Below are positions 55,084 to 64,000 of a stretch of DNA of 64,000 bases, piece by piece. The stretch is from positions 4,513,297-4,577,296 of the forward strand of contig NZ_CP019936.1 of the NCBI RefSeq assembly GCF_002009425.1, read 5' to 3'. Position 1 is the stretch's first letter, and each line of letters opens with the position of its first letter. The notes under the pieces were generated by a model. The model saw only the letters and a list, made by a program, of their open reading frames with translations. It searched no databases and was not told the DNA's origin. Source of the stretch: Thiosocius teredinicola. GTDB taxonomy: Bacteria; Pseudomonadota; Gammaproteobacteria; Chromatiales; Chromatiaceae. The position numbers and the translations under genes were made by a program.

Positions 55084-55902
55084 CTAAAACAGCGAGGCAG
55101 ACAGTTCGTTGACCGCGACCAACATGTCGCGATCATCGGTCAGTGCCTGGGCGATCGAGGCGCGACAGGCGACCACCGGATCGACGCCGCTGACGATCAG
55201 CTTGGCGGCATGTACCAGTAGCCGGGTCGAGGCCCCCTCGTCCAGCCCCTGTCCTTTGAGATTGCGCGTCATGTGCGCAAACTTGACCAGCCGGGCGGCC
55301 TGTCCGGCATCGATGCCTGCCTCACGCTCAACGATCTGTTGTTCCAACGCGACGGCGGGATAATCGAACTCGAGCGCAACGAAACGTTGCCGCGTCGATT
55401 GCTTGAGATCCTTGAGCACCGATTGATAGCCGGGGTTATACGACATCGCCAGGCAGAAACCGTCGGCTGCCTCGACCAACTCGCCGAGCTTTTCCATCGG
55501 CAGCACCCGCCGGTCGTCGGCCAGCGGATGGATCACCACCGTCGTGTCCTTGCGCGCCTCGACGACCTCGTCGAGATAGCAGATCGCGCCGGTGCGCACG
55601 GCACGCGCCAACGGCCCGTCGACCCAGGTGGTTTCGTTGTTCTTGACCAGGAAGCGACCGACCAGATCGGACGCGGTCAGATCGTCGTGGCACGACACGG
55701 TGACCAGCGGCCGCTTGAGTCGCCACGCCATGTGCTCCATGAAACGGGTCTTGCCGCAACCGGTCGGACCCTTAAGCAGAACCGGCAGGTGGTTGGCATA
55801 GGCCGCCTCGAACACCGCGATTTCGTCGCCGACCGGCTGATAGTACGGCTCTTCGGTGATGAAGTTCTCTTCGGGTTTGAGGATCTTGGCGACGTCGGTC
55901 AC
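55084..55902 (-). CDS. cbbQ: CbbQ/NorQ-type MoxR AAA+ ATPase
   Basis: 272 residues, GTG start with AGGGAAA. Walker A is GPTGCGKT (45-52), Walker B is [13 protein letters not shown], and sensor and Arg-finger regions match MoxR AAA+ proteins ([18 protein letters not shown]). It partners with a CbbO/NorD-type VWA protein to restore inhibited Rubisco (or to assemble NO reductase). The likely partner lies at 45191. The qmo operon starts 377 bases away on the other strand. Confidence 0.9.
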   Translation of the reverse strand: MTDVAKILKPEENFITEEPYYQPVGDEIAVFEAAYANHLPVLLKGPTGCGKTRFMEHMAWRLKRPLVTVSCHDDLTASDLVGRFLVKNNETTWVDGPLARAVRTGAICYLDEVVEARKDTTVVIHPLADDRRVLPMEKLGELVEAADGFCLAMSYNPGYQSVLKDLKQSTRQRFVALEFDYPAVALEQQIVEREAGIDAGQAARLVKFAHMTRNLKGQGLDEGASTRLLVHAAKLIVSGVDPVVACRASIAQALTDDRDMLVAVNELSASLF

Positions 55903-56279
55903 AACGGTTTCCCTAGGTTAGGCAGCGATGTAGCGGAGGCTGCGCAAGGCTAACCAGCGATGCACGGCGAGGCAACCGCACGGCATGGCGGGTTGCCGGC
56001 GAACGGGGCCATAACCGACTGTTTTGCTGCGTTTTATTGCCCACACCTTAGATATATACGCTTCATCTATTAGTGCATCGGAAAATTCGATTGTTGGCGC
56101 ATAGCGATGGGCTGCCAACGGGAGTATCGTTGGCGGTCGCTGAAATCGCCCCCTTTGCGCGCAACCGCGCGGGGCTGAGACAGAGAGAATTCCGGGCCCG
56201 TGAGCCCACTGCCGATCGCGCCATATTGCCGAGGTCGGACGAAAAAAGATTCATCACTATCCGCGACGGAGGACTATCC
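55903..56279. promoter_or_regulatory. Divergent promoter region between cbbQ and qmoA
   Basis: 377 bases with no gene. An AT-rich patch (about 56020-56090, with TATATAC and TTTTATTG stretches) is the likeliest promoter area for both directions, but no clear -10/-35 pair was found. A GGAGGA ribosome binding site (56268-56273) serves qmoA. Confidence 0.4.
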
Positions 56280-57557
56280 ATGACGGAAGTCGTAGCTACC
56301 AACGAGACCATCCTGGTCGTCGGTGGCGGCATCAGTGGCATGACTGCCGCACTCGAGGCCGCCGAGACCGGGAAAAAGGTCGTGCTGGTTGAACAACGCC
56401 CCTACCTCGGCGGCCGCGTCAGCCAGTTGTACAAGTACTTCCCCAAGCTGTGCCACCCCACCTGCGGGCTGGAGATCAACCAGCGTCGGGCCAAGATGAA
56501 CCCCAACCTGACCATCCTGACGATGGCCGAAGTGACCAACATCGAGGGTGAAGCCGGCAACTACACGGCGACGGTCAAGCTGTCTCCGCGCTACGTCAAC
56601 GACAACTGCACCGGCTGCGGCGACTGCGCCAGAGCCGTCGAGGCCGAGTTCGACGACGAGTACAACTACGGCATGTCGAAGCGCAAGGGCGCTTACCTGC
56701 CGCACGTGATGGCGCACCCGATGCAGTACGTGCTCGACCCGCGCATCGTCGGCACCGACGACGGCCAGAAGGCCAAGGATGCCTGCAAGTACAACGCGAT
56801 CGACCTCGACATGCAGGAATCGGAGATCAAGTTCCCGGCGGGCGCCGTGATCTGGGCAACCGGCTGGAAGCCGTACGATGCAGCCAAGATCCAGCCGTAT
56901 GGCTACGACCGCTTCGATAACGTCATCACCAACGTCGAATTCGAACGCATGGCCGACCCGAAGGGCCCGACCGGCGGCAAGATCGTGCGCAAGGACGGCA
57001 AAGAGGCGAAAAACGTCGCCTTCATCCAATGCGCCGGCTCGCGTGACCGCAACCACTTGTACCACTGCTCGCGCATCTGCTGCATGGCATCGCTGAAGCA
57101 GACCCACTATGTGGTCGACGCCTACGAAGACGCCAAGGTCACGATCTATTACATCGACATCCGTGCGATCGATCGCTTCGAAGACTTCTACGCGACGGTC
57201 CAGGCGATGGACAACGTCACCTTCACCAAGTCGAAGGTCGCCAACATCATCACCGATAAAGACGGCAATCCGATCTGCCGCGGCGTCGACACCGAAGGCT
57301 ACAACCGCTACGAAAACACGCATGACCTGGTCGTGTTGGCGACCGGCATGGAGCCGTCCGTGGCGCAGGGCGACTTCCCGGTCGACATCGTGATCAACCG
57401 CGAGGGCTTCATCGAGCCCGATGCCGCCAACGGCGGTGTATTCGCAGCCGGTTCGGCATCCGACGCGCTGGATGTAAACCGGGCAGTACAGCATGCAACC
57501 GGTGCCGCGCTGAAGGCGATTCAGGTGGTCAACCGCGTAGCAGGAGCGGAGGCATAA
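56280..57557 (+). CDS. qmoA: QmoA, HdrA-like flavoprotein
   Basis: 425 residues. The FAD site GGGISG is at 15-20. Conserved Cys58 and Cys62 lie in LCHPTCGLEI and a three-cysteine CTGCGDC at 110-116 may ligate an FeS cluster. QmoA is a subunit of the Qmo complex, which moves electrons between the quinone pool and APS reductase; in sulfur oxidisers the flow runs from AMP/sulfite oxidation to the electron chain. The ATG at 56280 follows a strong GGAGGAC; a longer upstream reading is not supported. First gene of the qmo operon, with qmoB three bases after its stop. Confidence 0.9.
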   Translation: MTEVVATNETILVVGGGISGMTAALEAAETGKKVVLVEQRPYLGGRVSQLYKYFPKLCHPTCGLEINQRRAKMNPNLTILTMAEVTNIEGEAGNYTATVKLSPRYVNDNCTGCGDCARAVEAEFDDEYNYGMSKRKGAYLPHVMAHPMQYVLDPRIVGTDDGQKAKDACKYNAIDLDMQESEIKFPAGAVIWATGWKPYDAAKIQPYGYDRFDNVITNVEFERMADPKGPTGGKIVRKDGKEAKNVAFIQCAGSRDRNHLYHCSRICCMASLKQTHYVVDAYEDAKVTIYYIDIRAIDRFEDFYATVQAMDNVTFTKSKVANIITDKDGNPICRGVDTEGYNRYENTHDLVVLATGMEPSVAQGDFPVDIVINREGFIEPDAANGGVFAAGSASDALDVNRAVQHATGAALKAIQVVNRVAGAEA

Positions 57558-57560
57558 GAC

Positions 57561-59867
57561 ATGGCAGACGATAAGAAATTTGCAGGCTTTGTCTGCACCG
57601 GCTGCGGCATCGGCGATCGCCTGGATGCCGGCCAACTGGAAATGACCGCGACCCGCGACGGCAAGATGCAGTCGTGCGTGCAGCACGAGATGCTGTGCAA
57701 CAAGGAAGGCGTGCAGCTGATCCGCGACACGATCGATAACGATGGTGCCACCCACATCATGATCGCGGCCTGTTCGCGCCGCGCCAAGGTCGAGGCCTTC
57801 AGCTTCCCGGATGTCGCCATGTCGCGCGCCAACCTGCGCGAAGGCGTGATCTGGTCGCGTCCGGACACCGACGAGGCGCGTGAGACCACGCAGGAGATGG
57901 CGGACGACTACATCCGCATGGCCTGCGCCGAGGTCAAGTTCATGACCAAGCCGACCCCGTCGGGCGAGCAGGAACTGAACAAGAACATCCTGGTGGTCGG
58001 TGGCGGCGTCACCGGCATGACCGCGGCACTTGAAACCGCGGCTGCAGGCTTCAAGGTGCACCTGGTCGAAAAGACCGGCGCGCTGGGCGGTTGGGCCGCC
58101 AAGTGGCACAAGCGCATCCCCTATCGCGCAGCCGCTGCCGGCGTGTCCAACGGCACCAACGTCGACCTGCCTCTGCCGATCGACAACAACGTCGGCGAGA
58201 TGATCGCCGCAGTTGAGGCAAGCGACAAGATCACCGTGCACCTCAATAGCACGGTCACCAAGACCTCGGGCGCACCGGGCCGCTTCTCGGCCGACATCAC
58301 CACCGAGTCCGGATCGACCGCGACCGAGAACTTCGGCGCCATCGTACAGGCCTCGGGCTGGAAGGCGTTCGATCCCTCCGCTCTTGCCTATCTCGGTTCG
58401 AGCAACGCCGATGTCGTGACCAATGTCGAGCTCGAAGCCCTGGCGAACGAAGCCGGCGACGGCCCGATCAAGCGTCCGTCGGACGGCAAAGAGGTCAAGT
58501 CGGTGGTGTTCGTACAGAACGCGGGCCAGGCATCGAAAGAGGAAGGCCACCTGCCCTATCACTCGGGCATCGGCGACCTCATCTCGATCAAGCAGGCGCT
58601 GTACTTCAAAGACCAGAACGGCAAAGACTGCGACACCACCATCCTGTTCGACAACCTGCGCACCCCGGGTGCCGCCGGCGAGGATTTCTACCGCTCCGGT
58701 CAGCAGCAGATGGTGATCTTCTCGAAAGGCAAGGTCAGCGAAGTGACCAGCTCCGGTAGCGGTGCGACGGTGAACTTCAAGGACCTGATCCTCAACGAAG
58801 ACGTCAAGCTCGACGCCGACCTGGTGGTGCTCGACCTGGGCATGGTGCCGAACTCCGGCCCGAACCCGTACGCGGTGACCGACGCACTCGAGCAGTTACC
58901 GTACGAAGAACGCGACAAGAAGCTGGCAGAGGTCGAGAAGCAGGTCGCCGAGGCCTCGGTGTCGATCGAATCGATCCTCAACCTGGATTATCGACAGGGC
59001 ACCGACCTGCCGCACCTGGTCAACGGCTTTACCGATTCGCACTTCATCTGCTTCCCGTACGAGACGCGCCGCAGCGGTATCTACGCCGCCGGTCCGGTGC
59101 GTCGACCGATGGACATCAAGCAGGCGCAGGACGACGCCACCGGCGCCGCGATGAAAGCGATCCAGGCTGCCGTCAATGCCGGCCAAGGCTCTGCCGCGCA
59201 TCCGCGCGTCGGCGACCTGTCGTATCCCAAGTTCCGCAAAGAGGGTTGCACCCAGTGCAAACGCTGCACCGTGGAATGCCCGTTCGGCGCGATCAACGAG
59301 GATGAGCAGCGCTATCCGATGTTCAACGAGTCGCGCTGCCGGCGTTGCGGCACCTGCATGGGTGCCTGTCCGGTACGCGTTATCTCGTTTGAGAACTACT
59401 CGATCGACAGCGTCGGCCAGCAGATCAAGAACGTCGACATTCCCGACGAGTTTGATGAAAAGCCGCGCATCCTGGTGCTGGCGTGCGAGAACGACGCCTA
59501 CCCGGCACTCGATCAGGCCGCGATGAGCGGTCAGGAGATCAGTGCCTGGGCACGCGTGATTCCCGTCCGTTGCCTGGGTTCGGTCTCGCTGTCTTGGATC
59601 ACCGACTCGATGAACAGCGGCTACGACGGCATCGTCATGATGGGTTGCCAGCGTGGCAAGGATTATCAGTGTCACTTCGTACGCGGCTCGACCATGGCGG
59701 CCGAGCGCATGATGAAGGTCGGTGACACCCTGCAGACGCTGAACCTCGAACCCGAGCGTGTTGTCGTACACGAAGTGGCCATCACCGACATCGAGCGCGC
59801 CCCGCGCCTGATCAAGGAGATGGAAGAGGTCATCGAGAAGGTGGGCATGAGCCCCTTCAAGTTCTAA
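57561..59867 (+). CDS. qmoB: QmoB, HdrA/MvhD-like iron-sulfur flavoprotein
   Basis: 768 residues. An N-terminal CTGCGIG region with further cysteines, FAD site GGGVTG (147-152), two [4Fe-4S] motifs at Cys563/566/569/573 and Cys593/596/599/603, then a C-terminal MvhD-like domain with [2Fe-2S]-type Cys patterns (VLACEND, MMGCQRGKDYQCH). The long form matches QmoB. It probably carries electrons between QmoA and the HdrC/HdrB pair. Confidence 0.9.
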   Translation: MADDKKFAGFVCTGCGIGDRLDAGQLEMTATRDGKMQSCVQHEMLCNKEGVQLIRDTIDNDGATHIMIAACSRRAKVEAFSFPDVAMSRANLREGVIWSRPDTDEARETTQEMADDYIRMACAEVKFMTKPTPSGEQELNKNILVVGGGVTGMTAALETAAAGFKVHLVEKTGALGGWAAKWHKRIPYRAAAAGVSNGTNVDLPLPIDNNVGEMIAAVEASDKITVHLNSTVTKTSGAPGRFSADITTESGSTATENFGAIVQASGWKAFDPSALAYLGSSNADVVTNVELEALANEAGDGPIKRPSDGKEVKSVVFVQNAGQASKEEGHLPYHSGIGDLISIKQALYFKDQNGKDCDTTILFDNLRTPGAAGEDFYRSGQQQMVIFSKGKVSEVTSSGSGATVNFKDLILNEDVKLDADLVVLDLGMVPNSGPNPYAVTDALEQLPYEERDKKLAEVEKQVAEASVSIESILNLDYRQGTDLPHLVNGFTDSHFICFPYETRRSGIYAAGPVRRPMDIKQAQDDATGAAMKAIQAAVNAGQGSAAHPRVGDLSYPKFRKEGCTQCKRCTVECPFGAINEDEQRYPMFNESRCRRCGTCMGACPVRVISFENYSIDSVGQQIKNVDIPDEFDEKPRILVLACENDAYPALDQAAMSGQEISAWARVIPVRCLGSVSLSWITDSMNSGYDGIVMMGCQRGKDYQCHFVRGSTMAAERMMKVGDTLQTLNLEPERVVVHEVAITDIERAPRLIKEMEEVIEKVGMSPFKF

Positions 59868-59879
59868 GCGAGGTTCGAT

Positions 59880-60503
59880 ATGAGCGATATGAATACAGCA
59901 ATGGTCGAAAAGTATCGCAACAGCTTCCTCAAGGAAGTTGAAGCGAACGTCGAAGAAGGCGAATGGGTGAAGATGTGCATGCAGTGCGGCGTGTGCTCGG
60001 GCTCCTGCCCGCTCGGCCCGCACTGGGCGCATCCGCCGCAAGAGATCTTCATGATGATCCGTGCCGGCAAACGTGAAGAGGTCTTGGCATCAGACTCGAT
60101 GTGGATGTGCACCAGCTGCTACAACTGCATCGTGCGCTGTCCGCGCGAACTGCCGATCACCCACATCATGCACGGCCTGGCCACCTATGCGAAAAAGCTG
60201 GGCCTGGTACCTAAGGGTCAGGCGACGGCGGAGTTCTCGCAGATCTTCTGGAACAACATGATGAAGAAGGGCCGCGTCAACGAGCTCAAGCTCGGCCTGT
60301 CGCTGTACTTCAAAGACGGTTTCGGTCAGGGCATCAAGAACGCCATGGCCAACCAGAAGCTGGGCATGAACATGATGAAGGCCAAGCGCATGAGCGCTGC
60401 GGAATTCTTCGGCGGCCACGGCATCAAGGATGTCTCAGGCCTGCAGAAGATGATCAAGAAGGCCGAAGAAATCGAAGCCGCCAAGCTCGAAGCCAACAAG
60501 TAA
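59880..60503 (+). CDS. hdrC: HdrC-like two-[4Fe-4S] protein
   Basis: 207 residues. Cys33/36/39/43 (MQCGVCSGSCP) and Cys77/80/83/87 (TSCYNCIVRCP) bind two [4Fe-4S] clusters. It corresponds to the N-terminal half of QmoC but has no membrane-spanning cytochrome b part. It probably passes electrons from QmoAB to HdrB. Starts 12 bases after qmoB. Confidence 0.9.
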   Translation: MSDMNTAMVEKYRNSFLKEVEANVEEGEWVKMCMQCGVCSGSCPLGPHWAHPPQEIFMMIRAGKREEVLASDSMWMCTSCYNCIVRCPRELPITHIMHGLATYAKKLGLVPKGQATAEFSQIFWNNMMKKGRVNELKLGLSLYFKDGFGQGIKNAMANQKLGMNMMKAKRMSAAEFFGGHGIKDVSGLQKMIKKAEEIEAAKLEANK

Positions 60504-60515
60504 GGGGGCATCTAC

Positions 60516-61415
60516 ATGGCTAAACACGAATACTCCTACTACCCCGGCTGCTCCTCGCAGAATGGCGCGTCGTCTTCGAACCTGAAGCGTTCCATCGACA
60601 CCATGTGTGAAGTGCTGGACGTCAAACTCAACGAGATTCCGGATTGGAACTGCTGCTCGGCCTCGATTGGCTACGGTGGTGGATCGGTGCTGCCGCGCAT
60701 GACCCTGTCGGCGCGCAACATCGCGCTGTCGGAACAAGCACACCCCGATCAGGACATCGTTGCCACCTGCGCCGCCTGCTGGTTGGCCACCAAGGAAGCC
60801 TCGGAGCGTTTCGCGCACGACGAGAATTTCTTCAAGGAAGCCAACACCGCACTGGCAGAAGCCAATCTGAAGATGACTAACAAAAAGCCGATCCGTCACA
60901 TGGCGGAGGTGCTGATCGAGGACATCGGCTACGAGCAACTGCAGTCGGGCGTGAAGAAATCGCTGGAGGGCATCAAGATCGCCGGTTATGTCGGCTGTCA
61001 GACCAACCGCCCGTTCGGCATCGACGGCGAGTCGTTCGAGAACCCGATGTATCTCGACAAGATGGTCGACGCCCTGGGTGGCGAATCGATCAAGACCTAC
61101 GAGAAGAAGGTGCAATGCTGCGGCGGCGCACTGGCTTTCTCTGAGCCCGACAAGTCGCAGGAAATGATCAAAGGCATCATCGAGGCCGCCTACGACAACG
61201 GCGCCGACATGATCGTCACGCCCTGCCCGCTTTGTCAGGCCAACGTCGAGATCTACCAGGACGACATCAACGCCAAGTTCAACACCAAGTTCAACATGCC
61301 GGTGGTGTACTACAGCCAGCTGATCAGCGTGGCCTATGGCAAGAATGCGTCCGATGCGGCGCTCGACGGCCAGATCATCAAGGCGAAGAAGCTCGAAGAT
61401 CTCGCCGCGAAATAG
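60516..61415 (+). CDS. hdrB: HdrB-like protein with two CCG domains
   Basis: 299 residues. Two complete CCG motifs: Cys12, Cys46-Cys47, Cys85-x2-Cys88 and Cys161, Cys201-Cys202, Cys237-x2-Cys240. In methanogen HdrB these hold noncubane [4Fe-4S] clusters that reduce a heterodisulfide; here the acceptor is unknown. No membrane segment. Last gene of the operon, followed by a strong terminator. Confidence 0.9.
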   Translation: MAKHEYSYYPGCSSQNGASSSNLKRSIDTMCEVLDVKLNEIPDWNCCSASIGYGGGSVLPRMTLSARNIALSEQAHPDQDIVATCAACWLATKEASERFAHDENFFKEANTALAEANLKMTNKKPIRHMAEVLIEDIGYEQLQSGVKKSLEGIKIAGYVGCQTNRPFGIDGESFENPMYLDKMVDALGGESIKTYEKKVQCCGGALAFSEPDKSQEMIKGIIEAAYDNGADMIVTPCPLCQANVEIYQDDINAKFNTKFNMPVVYYSQLISVAYGKNASDAALDGQIIKAKKLEDLAAK

Positions 61416-61438
61416 ACGTAACCTCAGTTTGCGTCAAG

Positions 61439-61467
61439 AAACCCCGCCAGCTCGGCGGGGTTTTTTT
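61439..61467 (+). terminator. Rho-independent terminator of the qmo-hdr operon
   Basis: AAACCCCGCC-AGCTC-GGCGGGGTTT followed by a T run. It also lies downstream of the convergent dctA-like gene. Confidence 0.93.
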
Positions 61468-61484
61468 ATGCGCCGAAGCGACGA

Positions 61485-62819
61485 TCAACGATCGTGCGTC
61501 GACTGAACGACACCAGCCAGTTCCCGCTCGACCTCTTCGTCGACGTGTACATCTTCGGTGTAGACCACCCCGGCGTTCGGATCGTTGTACACGGCAATGT
61601 CCATCTTGCCCTCGCTCTTGGCAACGATCGTCGACACGACCGCATCGCCGGAAACGTTGACCGCGGTACGGATCATGTCGAGCAGTCGGTCGACACCCAG
61701 TATCAGGCCGATACCCTCGATTGGCAGGCCGACCTGGGCAAACACCATCGACAGCATGATCAGACCGACACCCGGCACACCAGCAGTACCGATAGACGCC
61801 AGCACCGACATCATGATGACCGTCAGGTAGCCGCTCATGCCGAGCTCGACACCGTAGATATTGGCGATGAACACGGTCGCCACGCCCTGCATGATGGCCG
61901 TCCCGTCCATGTTGATCGTCGCGCCGAAAGGTACGGTGAACGAGGCTACCGAGTTGTTCACACCCATACGCTCGGTAACGGTTCGCAGTGTGACCGGAAT
62001 GGTCGCATTCGAGCTGGAGGTACTGAATGCAAATACCTGCGTATTGCGGATCTTGTTGAGGAACATTGCCGGGCTCAAGCCGGAAAACAGCTTCAACACC
62101 GCCTGCAGTGTCACGAACAGATGGAACAGCAGCACGCCGATCAGAACCGCCACGTAACCGATCAGTTGCAACAACAGGTCCATACCCAGATCGGCCATCG
62201 CCTTGGCAATCAGGCAGAACACCGCGTAAGGCGCCAGCACCATGATCAGACCAACCATCTTCATCATGACCTCGTTCATGATCTCGATGAACTCGATCGC
62301 CTGCGCCGCCTTCTTGCCGACCATCAGCAGGCTGACACCGAACAGGATGGCGAAAAAGATGATCGACAACATCTCGCCTTCCGACATCGCGTTGATCGGG
62401 TTACTCGGAATGATGTTGATCAGAGTGTCGGTCAGCGGCGGTGCTTCCTTGCCCGTGAATTCAGCGGCCGTGGTCGCATTCATGCCCTGGCCGATGCCGA
62501 TACTGCCCGCAATCGCCAATGCAGATGCGATCGCTATCGCCGTGGTGAGCATGTAGAGGACAAACGCCTTGCCGCCGATTCGGCCGAGCAGTCGCACGTC
62601 GCCGATACCGCATACCCCGGTCACCAGGGAAAACAGGACCAGCGGCACCACCATCATCTTCAGCGCGTTAACGAACATCTTGCCGGCGACATAGAACACC
62701 CCGTCGACGACGAACTCGTTGATGAACGACCCTGGCGAGTTGAATCCAAGCAGGTTTATGGCAAGGCCGACAACGATCCCCAGGACCATGCCGACGAGGA
62801 CCTTCATTGTGAGACTCAT
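61485..62819 (-). CDS. Dicarboxylate/amino acid:cation symporter (DctA/GltP family)
   Basis: 444 residues with eight helices and two re-entrant hairpins. The family signatures are visible: FSTSSSNATIPVT (serine-rich hairpin), FGATINMDGTAIMQG, and VLASIGTAGVPGVGLIML. It carries succinate/malate/fumarate or glutamate/aspartate with Na+ or H+; the substrate cannot be fixed. GGAGGAG precedes the ATG. An acidic C-terminal tail (EDVHVDEEVERE) is present. Confidence 0.93.
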   Translation of the reverse strand: MSLTMKVLVGMVLGIVVGLAINLLGFNSPGSFINEFVVDGVFYVAGKMFVNALKMMVVPLVLFSLVTGVCGIGDVRLLGRIGGKAFVLYMLTTAIAIASALAIAGSIGIGQGMNATTAAEFTGKEAPPLTDTLINIIPSNPINAMSEGEMLSIIFFAILFGVSLLMVGKKAAQAIEFIEIMNEVMMKMVGLIMVLAPYAVFCLIAKAMADLGMDLLLQLIGYVAVLIGVLLFHLFVTLQAVLKLFSGLSPAMFLNKIRNTQVFAFSTSSSNATIPVTLRTVTERMGVNNSVASFTVPFGATINMDGTAIMQGVATVFIANIYGVELGMSGYLTVIMMSVLASIGTAGVPGVGLIMLSMVFAQVGLPIEGIGLILGVDRLLDMIRTAVNVSGDAVVSTIVAKSEGKMDIAVYNDPNAGVVYTEDVHVDEEVERELAGVVQSTHDR

Positions 62820-63601
62820 AGCTTCTCCTCCGAGTGATACGGGACGGACGTCATCGGCTGGTTTTGACGCACCGCACCAGCGCAGTGCGCAAAACCGCTC
62901 GAACCGAGCCTTTGCAAAACGCCGGCACTAACTCGGCGCGTTTTTGTCACGGATCCGTAATATGTCCGCAGGTACGGACAGTGCTAGCGGAAATCGCGTG
63001 CCTCCCCTGGGATCGGAGCATCACCGGCGCAGATGCTCGTTGCGATAAGACCGCCCGCCAATCCCATCCGGCGCCTCAGCCGACGCCGGTGTACGGATCC
63101 TGGCCGCCTAAGGACACGGATCGATACACGGCCGGAACGCCTTCGCCGGCCCGCTCAGATACTGCGCCGTTCTGCCGGAAAGTGGCAAATTCATCCGCGG
63201 TGGCGCCGATTTGGTTTTTTAAAGCATGTTAAGTTTTTGAACGGACGTTGATTTTTTTATGTTGTCGCACTAACTTCATAGCAACCGATAGGGTGCATCC
63301 CCATAAATATATAAGTGCAAAAAGCACGCTCGACCACCAATCCCATCGGTATATCGCTCGGTGCCGACACCAAGCCCAAGAAACCCTGAAGGATCAGACC
63401 GTTCTGCTTTCCGTAGGCGTCCTATGGACGCGATAACGGGCGCGCATGCCGACAGTGTCATGTTGCGTCGCACAAGAAATTGGAGAAAACGGTTACTGAG
63501 AATAGGTTTCAGTTTCAGTGTCGTGGACCGATAACTCTTCCAGGATTCGCCAGGGAAAAGGTCAACTGGTTTGCATTCCTGGAGAACCGAGGAAGATGAC
63601 G
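62820..63601. other. Gene-free stretch (about 780 bases)
   Basis: No supported gene. It holds a stem AAAACGCCG/CGGCGCGTTTTT (62916-62945) that could be a terminator, a dyad TGTCCG-N6-CGGACA (62963-62980), and an AT-rich area (63190-63320, with AAATATATAAG) that may hold promoters for the binding-protein gene at 63602. I found no confident promoter or PHO box. Confidence 0.5.
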
Positions 63602-64000
63602 ATGCGAAAATTATTAACGGGCATGACAATGTTGATCGCAGCAGGCTTGAGCCAGGCTGCGACCGCTGAAGAAGAACCACTGCGTTGGGCAGGCTGCGGT
63701 ATCACCAAGAAGGCGTTCATGGGCGAGCTGGCAGCGGCGTACAAGCGCAAGTACGGCGTAGAGATCGTGTTGGAAGGCGGCGGCGCCACCAAGGGTATCC
63801 GCCGGATCAGCAGCAAAGAAGTCCACCTCGGCGGCGCCTGCCGGCCGAAGCTGCCTGCGAATGCCGAAGAGGCATCGGCGCAGTTGAACCCGGTAGCCTG
63901 GGACGCCCTGGTTGTGATCGTGCACAAGGACAATCCGGTCGATAACATCAGTCTGCAACAGCTCAAAGACCTGTACGACGGCAAGATCACCAACTGGAAA
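63602..64000 (+). CDS. PstS-like substrate-binding protein (3' part outside window)
   Basis: The visible 133 residues start with a signal peptide (KLLTGMTMLIAAGLSQAATA) followed by a PstS-type substrate-binding fold (LRWAGCGITKKAFMGELAAA, YGVEIVLEGGGATKGIRR, VVIVHKDNPVDNISLQQLKD, YDGKITNWK). The last two blocks are the family's signature. Phosphate is the likeliest ligand, but this short type occurs with other anions too. ATG at 63602 preferred over 63596 for spacing to GAGGA. Confidence 0.85.
   Translation, partial: MRKLLTGMTMLIAAGLSQAATAEEEPLRWAGCGITKKAFMGELAAAYKRKYGVEIVLEGGGATKGIRRISSKEVHLGGACRPKLPANAEEASAQLNPVAWDALVVIVHKDNPVDNISLQQLKDLYDGKITNWK

Noticed and set aside
56073-56279. N-terminal extension of qmoA
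   Set aside because: The ATG at 56280 has a strong Shine-Dalgarno site and the FAD motif at the normal distance; the extension has no homologous look.
63301-63390. c-di-GMP-I (GEMM) riboswitch near GTGCAAAAAGCACGC
   Set aside because: Key GEMM elements (GGGCAAACC, GGGACGCAAAGCC) are missing.
63454-63473. TGTCATGTTGCGTCGCA as a PHO box for the PstS-like gene
   Set aside because: The second half-site does not match the direct-repeat consensus.

Overview
The window is GC-rich, densely coded chromosomal DNA from a gammaproteobacterium. Core gammaproteobacterial genes point that way: rimK with a RimB-type protease, ubiK, ycgL, djlA, serB with an extra N-terminal domain, purT, tandem slp lipoproteins and pilU. 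A Qmo/Hdr electron-transfer operon, a CbbQ/CbbO-type Rubisco-activase pair and a TauE/SafE exporter suggest a sulfur-oxidising autotroph. The species cannot be fixed from sequence alone. No rRNA, tRNA, CRISPR array, transposase or prophage was seen.

Layout. 1-5.1 kb: a partial DUF4124 gene, an MscS-type channel, and a RimB/RimK/aspartoacylase-like operon ending at a bidirectional terminator. 5.2-7.7 kb: a torF-glnK-amt nitrogen operon on the minus strand with a candidate sigma-54 promoter. 7.9-27.3 kb: mostly housekeeping genes (ubiK, comM, an ABC-F ATPase, a PQQ sugar dehydrogenase, arfB, tauE, MOSC, pilU, an iron alcohol dehydrogenase, slp pair, serB, PilZ, phosphohexomutase, lpxR-like, purT).

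27.3-32.8 kb: the most unusual regulatory region. About 670 bases without a gene hold a long palindrome, a CRP-like site, repeated CGA-N4-TCG dyads and a consensus -24/-12 sigma-54 promoter. These lie upstream of a small two-helix membrane protein, a sensor kinase with a degenerate receiver, and an NtrC-class activator.

32.9-45.1 kb: a proline-rich secreted protein, djlA, a CbiM-like permease, an aldo/keto reductase, a Rieske protein, a 1358-residue protein (two cNMP-binding domains, an inactive rhodanese, a long coiled coil and a C-terminal membrane helix), a chalcone-isomerase-like protein, a tailed HU protein, a retropepsin-like protease, a DsbA-family protein and a MlaC-like protein.

45.2-55.9 kb: cbbO and cbbQ, usually neighbours, are separated by about 7.8 kb on the same strand. 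The insert carries two type IV pilin-like proteins, two dual GGDEF-EAL membrane proteins and a secreted alpha/beta hydrolase. The pilins are clear paralogues, so this looks like a duplicated pilin plus c-di-GMP module. 56.3-61.4 kb: qmoA-qmoB-hdrC-hdrB, in which soluble HdrC and HdrB take the place of membrane QmoC. The window ends with a dicarboxylate symporter, a 780-base gene-free stretch and the start of a PstS-like binding protein.

How the genes fit together: the Qmo/Hdr genes would move electrons between sulfur metabolism (APS reductase, not in the window) and the quinone pool or another carrier. CbbQ/O would keep Rubisco active. GlnK/Amt handle ammonium. Several c-di-GMP and cyclic-nucleotide proteins (PilZ, two GGDEF-EAL, cNMP-rhodanese) and pilU point to surface behaviour.
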